A stretch of 64,000 bases of DNA from Sabellastarte sp. h YS-2021 (lineage: Eukaryota; Annelida; Polychaeta; Sabellida; Sabellidae): contig OZ024933.1 of the NCBI GenBank assembly GCA_964017235.1, positions 3,537,962 to 3,601,961 of the forward strand. The letters run 5' to 3'. Below the pieces are notes generated by a model. That model was not told the DNA's origin and searched no databases. It worked only from the letters and a program-made list of their open reading frames with translations. The position numbers and the translations under genes were made by a program. Below are positions 55,092 through 64,000 of this stretch, piece after piece (position 1 is the first letter of the stretch; every line of letters starts with the position of its first letter).

Positions 55092-55297
55092 GGGTCAGTT
55101 TCTGAAGAAGTCTTATCCAAGGATTAGACTTAAAGATGAGACTTTTGTGTTAAACTTAGGTTAAGCCTGTATTTTGAACTTGGTCATGGCTGTGAAATCC
55201 ACTTAAACCTGAAACTTAGCCAAATAAGTTTTCCCTTTAAGTCTCAGATGAGCCACAAGCTTGGCTAAGTCTAAGACCCTTTGTGAAACTGGTCGCA
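55092..55297. repeat. Fold-back repeat with CAGTTTC..AAG-GTCTTA ends
   Basis: The left end GGTCAGTTTCTGAAGAAGTC and inverted right end GACCAGTTTCACAAAGGGTC agree at about 17 of 23 positions; the interior has repeated CTTAAAC/CTTAGGT motifs. It resembles the element at 51834-52165. Probably a decayed MITE. Confidence 0.4.
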
Positions 55298-55514
55298 GGG
55301 AATCAAGACTAGAAATCACGTGATTTTAATGGCTGGCACCACTTACCATGGATAAGTTCTGATGCAAGAAACAAACATAGTTTGTGTCCCCTAACCCAAA
55401 ACCCTAACCCCTAAACCCCAAAAATCCAACTGTGTGAAACTAGCCCCAGGGAATCAAGACTAGGAGCACGTGATTTTATTGGCTAGCACCGGTTACCATG
55501 GATAAGTTCTGATG
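55283..55514 (+). repeat. Tandem duplication (period about 151 bp) around a telomere-like stretch
   Basis: GTGAAACT(G/A)G..CAGGGAATCAAGACTAG and ACGTGATTTTA..ACCATGGATAAGTTCTGATG occur at 55283-55362 and 55434-55514. Between them, 55388-55419 is CCCCTAACCC, AAAACCCTAA and CCCCTAAACCCC, a degenerate (CCCTAA)n run, the complement of the TTAGGG telomere repeat. Confidence 0.75.
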
Positions 55515-55689
55515 ATTATTGTGCAAAATATAAACAAGTGCATACAGTTTCAATAACTGTGAAATGAACAAATATGTTTCAAAGGTATAAATTTTTTGGA
55601 GGTTTTTGTGCATGTATATCTGTTCAGAAATGGTAGATAAATTCCAGAAAGTTTTATAGCTGAGTCTTTTGCAGAGGGTTTTATAGCTG

Positions 55690-56275
55690 AAGGTTTTATA
55701 AAAGATTCTATCCCAAACACAGTTGCTAGGATTGTCACAAATCATGACAAATACACATGGCCATCTCCTATTCTTAAATGTCTCCATTGGCTTCCAGTTG
55801 AATTTTGCTGCATCTTTAAAACCACAACTTTAGTTTACAAGTTTCTTCACAATGGTCATCCCAGTAACTTTGGGTCTCTTTTGTCTACTCGTTGTGGAAG
55901 ATATAGTACAACATCCAACCATCCAGATAAAAGGTTCTTGGAGGTTGCTCAATTCTATCCATCTGTACATAAATAAAAAAAACCCCCAAAAACACAAGTT
56001 TGCCTTTGATGCTCCCACGGTTTGGAATAATTTACCTGATGAGGTCTGTTCTGCCCCAACTCTTGCCTGTTTGAGAAAAATGTTATATCTCTCATCTCTC
56101 ATATATTCCCAGCTTAGCATATACTCTATCCAGCATCTCTGTGGTACTGGACTTGACAACGGCTATGGAATGATGATTTTTTAAATTGGTTTTTGGTGTT
56201 GCAACATAGAGTCTGCCTGGCAGAGATTAAGTGCTATAAAAATACAGACTAAGATAGAATAGCTATGGTGCCCCT
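55690..56275 (+). pseudogene. CR1/L2-like LINE 3' end
   Basis: Frames in order: LKCLHWLPVEF, IFKTTTLVYKFLHNGHPSNF (about 55775-55865), NHPDKRFLEVAQFYPSVHK (55915-55970), FAFDAPTVWNNLPDEVCSAP and TLACLRKM (56000-56080), then a tail with TGCCTGGCAGAGATTAAGTG and CTATAAAAATACAG. These blocks match 52786-54770 and 62030-63340. Several frameshifts. It lies in an intron of the GCNT-like gene in the opposite orientation to the gene. Confidence 0.75.
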
Positions 56276-57786
56276 TAGTATGAATACATTTCAGAGCTGA
56301 TTTTCCATATTCTGCAAGCAAATATTGACTTATTTGACTTATTTTTTATTGTCTTTGGGAGATGGCTGTTATGTTTTAGGCTGTTATGTGATAAAAATGC
56401 CTAACTCAGACAAGTGGTGCATATTTTAAAATTTTAACCCACGCAAAGACAAAGTAAATTAATCTGAAGGACTAGGATTGTGTGTTTTGTCCTCTTGAGT
56501 GATAAACTTAAAAATATGCATCCAGATTTTCATTTCTAATCTCTTAAGTAAAAACTGACTATTAGTGAAAATATATAGCAATAAATATCTTAAAAATAGA
56601 ATTTAATGACATTTTCTTCAAGCAAAAATTTTAACTAAATTAAGTAATTCTTTAGTTGTGTGAAACAGGTAAAAATTGCAATTTTAAACAATCCATTTAT
56701 ACTAAAATTCCGACTTTCAACCTAATAACTTTGCTACCTTTGATGTTTTACACATTTCTATGAAATCAGCTCTTGTTTATTTTGTAATAGAACTGCTCTT
56801 CTGTCACGTGTTGGCATCCTGACCATCTTAAATCTACATCTTGCCACATACTCTTGTTAGCTGTACAATTTCATACCACTTTTCATACACGTTTGAGATA
56901 GCCTATGAGTGAGCCTTTCCCTCCCAACTACTCACGTTTGACCTTTTTGATCATTTTTATCTTATGATTTTTAATTTTATGATATAAGTTATGTTTTCAT
57001 TCAGTTGATCATTTTGTCAAAAACACTTAATGTCATGTACAGAGGGACCTTGGATCTTCCCATTTTGGAAGATAAAGCCCATGATTCTTGCAATTTATAC
57101 ATCTTATTTTCCAAGAGAAATAGTAGAGAGGTTTAGAACAAACACATTTACGTCAGCAGTAGATGTGTATCATGTGATATTATCAAGTCCCATTACGTTC
57201 TGTTATATATGTCAAATGTAACTTTCTTACATTCACCCTTCTCTATCTCTCTTATTAAAAACTGCAACATACAAATAAATATATCACAGCACCATATGCT
57301 GATAAAATGCACTGCACATTTTGGTCAAGTTTCAGTTCCCAATATTTTCTCATGTAACTACTACAGGCCTGTTTGCAAAGCATGCTTGTTTTACACTGCC
57401 TCAGAGAACTTGGCCTGAATTCATTCAAATGAATGTATCGCCCAACCATATTATAGCAAATATATCTACTTCAAATAGAATGTATCTCTTGCAGAAATTG
57501 TATAATGTTACGTACATTTTAAATGTTGTTCTAAACCTCTATTGTAACTGGTCGTTAAGAGTTATGGTCTTGAATGGTTGCCAGTTGAGAGCAGACCATC
57601 TTATGCTTCATTTATACAATAATACCAGTTTAATTGGAGACTCACTTTTCCCTATCTTTGTTTCCAAGAATGCTAGAAGTGACTTAAAATTGGCTAAAGC
57701 TTAAGATAACTCTTGACTTTAGAGCAATGGTATCAAACAGTGGAAAAATTACATCTGAGGAGATAAATCTGTGAACAACACTTTAC
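56276..57786. other. Intronic stretch of the GCNT-like gene
   Basis: No exon or element recognised. Short frames at 57030-57704 show no family features. Confidence 0.5.
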
Positions 57787-57886
57787 CAGTGTAAGAGCCT
57801 GGAACACCAAGATGAGGACTCAGCTGTAAGGGGTTGAAGAGATGTTCACTGGCATGGCTGGTGTCTCTCGCCCACTCGATTAAATC
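57787..57886 (-). CDS. GCNT-like GT14 glycosyltransferase, internal coding exon
   Basis: Acceptor TCTTTCACAG, donor GTAAAG. The frame reads DLIEWARDTSHASEHLFNPL then QLSPHLGVPGSYT plus one base. W..DT..P.EH.....L..-PGS is the canonical GT14 segment (W.KDTYSPDEH.WATL..-PG). It joins the upstream exon in phase 0 (..EVGK|DLIEW) and the downstream exon in phase 1. 100 bp, no lesions. The Asp/Glu-His pair in DT..SEH occupies the region that carries the catalytic base (SPDEH) in the family; here Pro and Asp are replaced (HASEH), so the Glu is retained. Confidence 0.92.
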
Positions 57887-58575
57887 CTGTGAAAGATGGA
57901 ACAGCCAGTTATAATTTGTATTGACATAGAAAAGTTATTCAGTCCTGACATTAAAAGAACTACATATTAATTTCAGACTCAAACTCAAATATGTATCAGT
58001 GAAATTTACTGTGCATATCTTCAGTCTGTATAATAATCAGCAGTAATGAGATGATGGTAAATTTAATGTGAGTTTACAGTTTTATCCAGTTGTTCATAAA
58101 TTAGTAAACCCATTTTTTGTAACAGTTTTGATTTAATCTAATGAGGAGTTTTGTAGTGATTTATTTCAATCATCTGACAGACTGATAAATGCACAACTTG
58201 TACGATGTGTATTTTGATATTGATTCAATCTGATTTGGTGTAAGGTTATGAGATGATAATTCTAACGTCTTTATGTTAAATGGAAGATCGGCATCAGCTA
58301 AAAGATTTAAAATCATTGATTTTCACACAGAGGAAATAACGTTTTTGCTTTCAATTAAATTGCCAGGCTATAGGGGGACAAGAATTCATGGGGGACAGTG
58401 ATTTGCCGTAATTGGCTATTTTTACATAAAATCTATTAAATAATAAACCTACAACCAAATATAACACAATTTCATTGTAAAAACATAAACACAACCTACC
58501 ACTAATGATTAATCACTTACATTAGACAAAAATAACTCAGAAATAATTATTTATTCAGTGTCATGCTTTGACATT
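57887..58575. other. Intronic stretch
   Basis: Nothing recognised between the exon and the SINE at 58576. Confidence 0.5.
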
Positions 58576-58802
58576 TATTTATATATTTGGGGTTTACATC
58601 GCTTTCAATACAGGTCATATCACGACGGGTAGTTGGAAGGGCAGAGGAAACCAGTACATACAGTTGGTCAAGGTTCTGTACTGGAAACTGCCAACCAACA
58701 GCAAGCAACTACCAGCTTTCCCACTTGAGGCCGTGCCGGGAACCGAACCCCGACCTCAGAGGTGGGAGGCAAGAGTGTTACCACTCTGCCACCATGGCCC
58801 CC
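58576..58802 (-). mobile_element. tRNA-Gly-like SINE (F1), near full length, perfect 11-bp target duplication
   Basis: On the minus strand it starts GGGGGCCATGGTGGCAGAGT, has the glycine-like anticodon region CTTGCCTCCCACCTC and a B-box GGGTTCGGTTCCCGG, then the complete F1 body and (AAATA)n tail. Flanked by GCTTTGACATT at 58565-58575 and 58803-58813. Confidence 0.93.
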
Positions 58803-58813
58803 GCTTTGACATT

Positions 58814-60636
58814 AAAGAGTAAGACTATGCCGCCATTAAGACTGAATATCATTGTCTGATATTTTATGCTATTTACTTCATACATGTTTTTTGAATATAT
58901 AATAATGTATATTTCCCTTATTAGGCTCAATAAAAATAAAATATTGACTTTTGACCTTTTATATAACTGGTAACTTGAAAAGGGCAAATTGCTGTCCACT
59001 TTCAAGCAATCGAAAGTAGGATATCATGATATACCTGATGTAGTTGAAAGTTATCTGGGCTACATTATTTTTTCAGGTTACCAGTCTTTTTTTTTGTATT
59101 CACTTAGAACAACCTCTACAATTTAATAGTAAGTAACTGTGACATCATTTTGTTTGTTTATATTAAGCAAATCTCCCAGAATTTTGAGCGAATAGCTGCC
59201 CCCCTGTAAATATTATTTTACTTCATTATCCAATTGTATATGATAAATATGATCATGGATTAAACCTTTGTTAAACTGAGATAAGTAATTTGATTATGCA
59301 AATAAAACAACAAAATTAGTAGATAAATTTCAAAATTAATTGATTTACACAATTCCACAGTGCACTGCAGTTCACAAGGCTATGTAAAGGTTAATATAGG
59401 TGATATCAGTTCTATTGCTGCCACAGTGGACTGGTGTCCAGTCTACTATTATTGGTATGGTTGGAACTAAAAACCCCCTACAGGTCACCACTTGCCGTTA
59501 TGGGGCTGTTCCATCTTTGTGATCCCATTGCAAACCTAGTTTCTAATTGAAAATAATGAAAACATTTTCATGATCCAGGGGTGCAGTATAAAGCCTTTCT
59601 TACATTCACTGTACGTCTATACACACGTATGTTATGGTTATTGGTGAAGAATACAGCTGTAGGCTAGTTGTGGAGAGTAGATCTTTCCCCATGCAAACAA
59701 GGTGTATTCTCCCAATAAGAGTGTCACTACTTGAACATCCCAGAACAGACTGCGACTGGTTACAGGCTGTACAGTATGTTAATATATTCATGCAAGGTAC
59801 ACGCAGGTGTATCATACGGCACACACTGCGACCAGAAAATTATTGTATGCCAATTTTCATTGCAAGGTCTCTGCAACCTTGAAATTCTGTTATAAAATCG
59901 CACGTGTAGCTTTGGTGTCCCTTGCAAGTTAGAATATTTTTGGCCATAACCAGGATGTATGTGCGTGTAGCATGGGATGTAAGAGAGGCTTTAGATAGGT
60001 TTAAGATACGTTCCGGATATTTTCTTGATAGCATTCTGATTAATGTGGCCATTGCTCAAGAAGTTTTCTGATACATTTGTGATGGTTTCCTGATCTGTTT
60101 GATTGGTTTACAAACCTTAAAGATCCACTTAAGATGAAAATGATTGGATTAAGGTTGCTGTAAGATAAAAAAGATGACTTTACAAGCAAAAAGATAGGTT
60201 TAAGATGATGCAATTTTAATAAGGATTAGGGCAAGTTTGCAATAATTTTAAACAATTTAATATTGTCATAAAATGTTCTCCATTGACTTACAAATGTATC
60301 CAATCGTAAACACATTGTGAAGTACTGGAACTTCTGTACACGATGGGTTTACGATAGCTTTAAGATCATTCCAAATTAAAAGATCAGCCTCCTGAATAGC
60401 AAATATTTGTAGTCATAACTCGTTTGGGACGGACAGATTGTAATAATGGAGCAGCCCTCCAAATGATGACCTGACTGGTATTACTTACGGTGTCCATCAC
60501 CTAGATTGTTTTTTATACAGGTTTTTACAGGCTATCGGTGTATTAATCTGCACATATTGTCATGAAATGTAAAACATTATGATTACTTTTAAATAATTTA
60601 CTTTTTGATATCATTTTTGTTTGTGTTCAAACTCTC
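58814..60636. other. Intronic stretch, no exon recognised
   Basis: Two minus frames (59824-59606 and 60052-59840) are open but unlike any family I know. AAGAT-rich low-complexity sequence occupies about 59980-60240. Confidence 0.45.
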
Positions 60637-60865
60637 GAGTGATAATTGGAAATTTACAACACTTAAACTGATGCACATGTTTCATTTAAGTTAAATTCTA
60701 CAAAATGATTATATGATACACAGTAAAAAGGGGACATAATGCCAAAGTCTGTATCATATAAGTTGACCAGAAATATAGTTTATTTATTGTTTTCTACAGG
60801 TTTTCTATAGGAGTAACTATAAACACTAATTAAACAATATGGTGCCGATACAGGATCCTAAAGTC
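60637..60865. repeat. Dispersed repeat, copy of 21688-21890
   Basis: Shares GATAAT..TTTACA(A/G)CAC, AAACTGATGCA, AGTAAAAAGGGGACA-type, AGTTGACCAGA-type and TTTATTTATTG blocks in the same order and orientation as 21688-21890. Intronic. Family unknown. Confidence 0.5.
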
Positions 60866-60954
60866 AATATTAGCAAACCACCCAAACATTGGATCATGTC
60901 TGTCACATTACTTTTACACTATACAAAGTCATTGACTATCAAAATTGTGCTCAC

Positions 60955-61132
60955 TTTTCCCACTTCAGAGTGTAGCAGGTAGTCTACAAACTGCCTTGTT
61001 GCAGCAATGTGTACGGCACCTTTTCCCCATCGTATTGCGTGTTGGAACTTGGTTTTTCTTCTTCTTCTCACTGATTTTCCGTTTTTCACTGTGTGTGAAT
61101 ACATTATTCTTCGCCGGATCATTGAAGTCTGT
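60955..61132 (-). CDS. GCNT-like GT14 glycosyltransferase, coding exon (most 5' found)
   Basis: Acceptor TTCTTTACAG, donor GTGAGC. The frame reads QTSMIRRRIMYSHTVKNGKS, a basic linker, then HAIRWGKGAVHIAATRQFVD and YLLHSEVGK. KG.....SR.FV.Y.L is the GT14 block preceding W..DT..P.EH (KGSVHVVLSRDFVEYAL in relatives); TR replaces SR. It joins the 57886 exon in phase 0. The N-terminal catalytic region and the membrane anchor expected for a Golgi type II protein must lie on further exons at higher coordinates, not recognised up to 64000. Confidence 0.9.
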
Positions 61133-61275
61133 CTGTAAAGAAAGATGTAACATTTCATCAACAGAAAAGCACTATGTTATGTGAATCTTTGGGCTAACAT
61201 ATGGATATCGAACCAGGTGAGTTCTGTGAAAGTTGTTGTACCTTAAGAAAAATGTACTGGTCACCTGCTGCATAG

Positions 61276-61734
61276 GTGGATGATTTTTATAGGTCACTTG
61301 GGGTCAAGGGTCATGAGTTCCCACACTCCGGTCACTCTGCTGTAATTTATAGTCGAAGGCACAGGCGACCATACTTGAAAATTCAACAAAGGACTTCAAA
61401 TGAAACTAAGTGTTTTTACAGTGGATGTTACCTGGTTGGCATATGTTTTATTTATTTTTATGTATTGGCAGAGGCAAAAACCGAAAATACATCTTCTGAA
61501 CAAATGGCTAATGACTTGGAATTTGTAATTTGCAATTTGATTAAAAACAAAGATGTTAAGAAAAGTTCGGATCAAAAAAAGCTCAAAACAAAAAGGGACT
61601 CTGAAAAGAAAATCAGTCCGCATGAAACCCCGGACACACTGCCACACATACAGTGCCTACATACAGATATTCCTAGCCTATACAGCCTTAGGAATAACAA
61701 GTGGAGCAGTGACTTAAAGAGCTTGCTGAAATGA
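61276..61734 (+). other. Unassigned 152-codon open frame
   Basis: MDDFYRSLGVKGHEFPHSGH..., a hydrophobic segment CYLVGICFIYFYVLAEAKTE (possible membrane span, about residues 50-70) and a lysine-rich tail (KKSSDQKKLKTKRDSEKKIS). No family recognised; upstream context gives no strong start. It lies in antisense to the GCNT-like gene. Could be a chance frame, an exon or element debris. Confidence 0.25.
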
Positions 61735-62029
61735 TAGTGCAGGTACAAAAATTAAAACTCTTAGGTGGGAGGGGTCTGTTGAAGTAGACCCCAATAGAAT
61801 CAAATGGATGCACGAATATGACTTAACTGGCTCAAAGAAACAGTGAAATATGACTAACTTATCACTGTCAAGTGGCAATTGCCTGGCTATTGTCGCATGC
61901 TCAAAGAAGAGAGGGCTGCTCATGTTAGAGAGCATATGTTTACCTTATTGATGATTGATTATCTTATTTCTTAAATGGAAGGTTGTCATGGCATCTGCTA
62001 TGGAGAATGGAGCAAGGCAGGGTCCAAAG

Positions 62030-63345
62030 CTATACGCTTCTTAGTTGTCTTCACACCTGTTTTTGAGTTGAGGGTTCTGTTCTGAAATGGTTTACTTCCT
62101 ACCTATTTGAGCGCTATTAGTCAATAAAAATTGGTTCTACTCTCTTTGGCCTTTGAAAACTCCAATTTGGTGTGCCCCAATGTTCTATTGTGGGTTCTTT
62201 TATTGATTTAATTCTACTCTACTCCCTTCAGCTTGGTTACTGGTAAACATGAAAGAATAAAGTTTCCTTTTTATGCAGATAATACCCAAGTTTATGTCCA
62301 TCTATCCCAGAAGAATTCATCTGCCCCATTTGAACAATTGAACAGGTGCCTAGATGATGTAAAAGAGTGGATGTCAGCTAGTAAACTCAAACTGAATCAA
62401 GATAAGACTGAGTTCATTGTATTAGGTTCAAAATAACAGAGGGATAAGTTGAAAGCGTATTTCCCAACTACCATCTTGGGCAATCCTCTCTGCCCTGTTG
62501 GGTCAGTCACAAATTTGGGTGTGTGGTGTGAGTATGATTTTTCATTGTTCGAACATGTTCAAAAGTTGTTGTGGCTTTAAACATATCAGGCATGTTCAAA
62601 AATTGTCAAGGGGCCACGGTGGCAGAGTGGTAACACTCTCGCCTCCCACCTCTGAGGCCGGGGTTCAATCCCCGTCATGGCCTTAAGTGGGAAAGCTGGT
62701 AGTTACTTGCCGTTGGTCGGCAGTTTACAGTACAGAACCCTAGCGAACTGTATGTACTGGTTTCCTCTGCCCTTCCAACTACCCGTCGTGATATGACCTG
62801 TACAGTGTTGAAAGCGACGTAAAACCCCAAATAAATAAATAAACAAAAGTTGTCTTGGCTTTGGAGATATCAGGCAGTTTCTTACTCATGATGCTTCTGT
62901 ACTTGTGGCCAATGCTCTTGTTAGCAGTTGGTTGGATTATTGTAACTCCTTTTTCTGTAGTCTTTCTAAATTCAATCTATGTAAATCAGAGTGCATCCAA
63001 AAAGTGCATCTAGAATTTTATCAAACACCAGTAGATACACTAGCATAACTCCTGTGCTTAAGAAATTGCATTGGCTTCCTGTTGACTCAGTTTTCAAAAC
63101 AGCCACCCTTGTTTACAAGTTTCTTCACACTGGTTTCCCAAGTATTTTGCTCTATATATCTCTTCCTACATCAGTTCTTACAGTACCAGGTGCAGTCAGA
63201 GTGGTGATTATTTCCTTATCATTCCAAAGTTATAACGTTTTATTCACAAATTCGTCAAACAGTTTGGTTATTGGTTTTGCTTTTGATGCCCCACTGTTTG
63301 GAATACAGGTAATAATTTTAAGATATTTTTGTTTTCACATTAAAA
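62030..63345 (+). pseudogene. CR1/L2-like LINE ORF2, RT palm to C-terminus, split by a SINE
   Basis: Frames in order: LQFGVPQCSIVG (motif B, about 62165), KFPFYADNTQVYVHLSQKNS (motif C, 62260-62310; the second catalytic Asp of YADD is Asn), LNRCLDDVKEWMSASKLKLN, QDKTEFIVLGSK (62340-62435), TILGNPLCPVGSVTNLGVW, then the SINE 62611-62843, then ASRILSNTSRYTSITPVLKK, LHWLPVDSVFKTATLVYKFL, HTGFPSILLY and FAFDAPLFGIQ (62990-63310). Family as at 55690-56275. Frameshifts, a stop before the SINE and the YADN change make it inactive. Confidence 0.85.
62611..62843 (+). mobile_element. tRNA-Gly-like SINE (F1), full length reference copy
   Basis: Best-preserved head: GGGGCCACGGTGGCAGAGTG (A-box), CTCGCCTCCCACCTC, matching the anticodon arm of tRNA-Gly(CCC), and GGGGTTCAATCCCCG (B-box), followed by the F1 body, ACCTGTACAGTGTTGAAAGC and (AAATA)n. 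Probable imperfect duplication AAAATTGTCAAGG / AAAAGTTGTCTTGG. Inserted in a LINE. Confidence 0.92.
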
Positions 63346-63559
63346 CATGAAGTTCAGTGGTTTGTATATATACCTCTAAGATCTCCACTAAGACAGCTGA
63401 GTTTCCCTACAATGCATTTTCACTCGAATACTGCTTTTTAGTTTTGGAATATTCTTAACCACATTCAACTCATTGGAAATGGGACTGTTAAAAATTAGTG
63501 ATTTTTTTGTATCTATAGTGTGATGTAGATCTTGCCCAAAATTTAAGCTGTTTTTAAAA

Positions 63560-64000
63560 ATTTTTTTTATTTAACATTATAGTATCAAAGTACAATGACA
63601 AAATATACAATACTATGACCTGATGTACAAGTGCAAGAATAGACACACCTCTAAGACATTTAGAACATTAACACTTGGGTTAATAAATGTAAGTGCCCTT
63701 TAACCTGTTATCAACAAAGCTTAATATATTTTCACATGTTCTGATCATAACGTTGTTATTCTTTATTCTGGCAAGATATGTTTTACTCTCAAATCTTATG
63801 TAAAGCATTCTATAAAATGTACTTTTTAAAATAAGCTCTTTATTATTTTTTGACAGATATATGTATTGCTTTGCCAAAAGTATCAGAATGTTCAGCATTT
63901 GCAATGAAGTATTTTTCATGCAGAGTATACCTAAAAGAATTTTCAATACTGTTAGGGCATTATTTACTTTTAAAACCTCTTTGTTTAGGTTTCTGAGACC
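63560..64000 (-). pseudogene. L1/Tx1-like LINE ORF2 C-terminus (runs off the window)
   Basis: The minus frame 63946-63680 reads LNILILLAKQYIYLSKNNKE and LYIRFESKTYLARIKNNNVM, the hydrophobic-basic block that ends L1/Tx1-like ORF2 proteins (..ILL.K.YI...K..., E...A). A T-run (63562-63569 on the plus strand) could mark its poly(A) end. The rest lies beyond the window. Confidence 0.5.

Noticed and set aside
55852..56184. Independent 110-codon gene
   Set aside because: It contains FAFDAPTVWNNLPDEV, the 3' block of CR1/L2-like ORF2, and adjoining frames continue that LINE.
62611..62682. tRNA-Gly(CCC) gene
   Set aside because: Same reason: tRNA-like head of a multi-copy SINE with an AAATA tail and insertion-site duplications at other copies.

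Overview
The window is AT-rich DNA from an animal nuclear genome, most likely a lophotrochozoan (mollusc-like). That assignment rests on intron-split genes of families expanded in that group (a GT14 core-2 GlcNAc transferase and a P2RX7 C-terminal-like domain), several tRNA-derived SINE families, L1/Tx1-like and CR1/L2-like LINEs, a DIRS-type tyrosine-recombinase retrotransposon and hAT/pogo MITEs. Species cannot be named from sequence alone.

Host genes are sparse. One gene is well supported: a GT14 (GCNT-like) glycosyltransferase on the minus strand, with four phase-consistent coding exons at 61132-60955, 57886-57787, 55008-54822 and 49215-49095 (stop codon present; 5' exons lie outside or were not found). 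A single minus-strand exon at 4803-4419 encodes a P2RX7_C-like zinc-binding domain. Nearly everything else with coding character is transposon debris.

Layout: 0-2.3 kb, no gene, one diverged direct repeat and a G25 tract. 2.3-4.4 kb, pogo-type MITE, a broken THAP plus DDE transposase, a SINE. 4.4-4.8 kb, P2RX7_C exon. 5.8-8.2 kb, conserved repeat motif, SINE, a decayed zinc-finger/coiled-coil reading frame carrying a hAT MITE and ending in A39. 8.8-10.7 kb, decayed hAT-like transposase. 11.2-14.8 kb, tandem repeats including a 151-bp satellite. 15-21 kb, gene-poor with a 42-bp minisatellite in two separated arrays. 21.9-31.3 kb, three or more related L1/Tx1-like LINE ORF2 remnants, all on the minus strand. 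33.5-37.8 kb, two broken L1-type ORF1 genes whose C-termini carry extra domains: one NADAR, one IMPACT/YigZ-like. 40.5-45.4 kb, a nearly complete but inactivated DIRS-like element (gag, RT-RNase H, tyrosine recombinase). 46-64 kb, the GCNT gene whose introns are filled with nested CR1/L2-like LINE fragments and SINEs, plus a further L1/Tx1-like end at the right edge.

The most notable observation is the pair of LINE ORF1 genes with accessory C-terminal domains (NADAR at 33.97-33.52 kb; IMPACT-like at 36.93-36.6 kb), 1.5 kb apart in the same orientation. NADAR domains are known elsewhere as hydrolases acting on ADP-ribosylated nucleic acid bases, which suggests (inference only) that some retrotransposons carry a module that counters host ADP-ribosylation. 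A second useful observation is that the tRNA-Ile-like SINE at 34.06 kb has the same 3' tail as the CR1/L2-like LINE at 53.2 kb, a LINE-SINE partnership visible inside one window.
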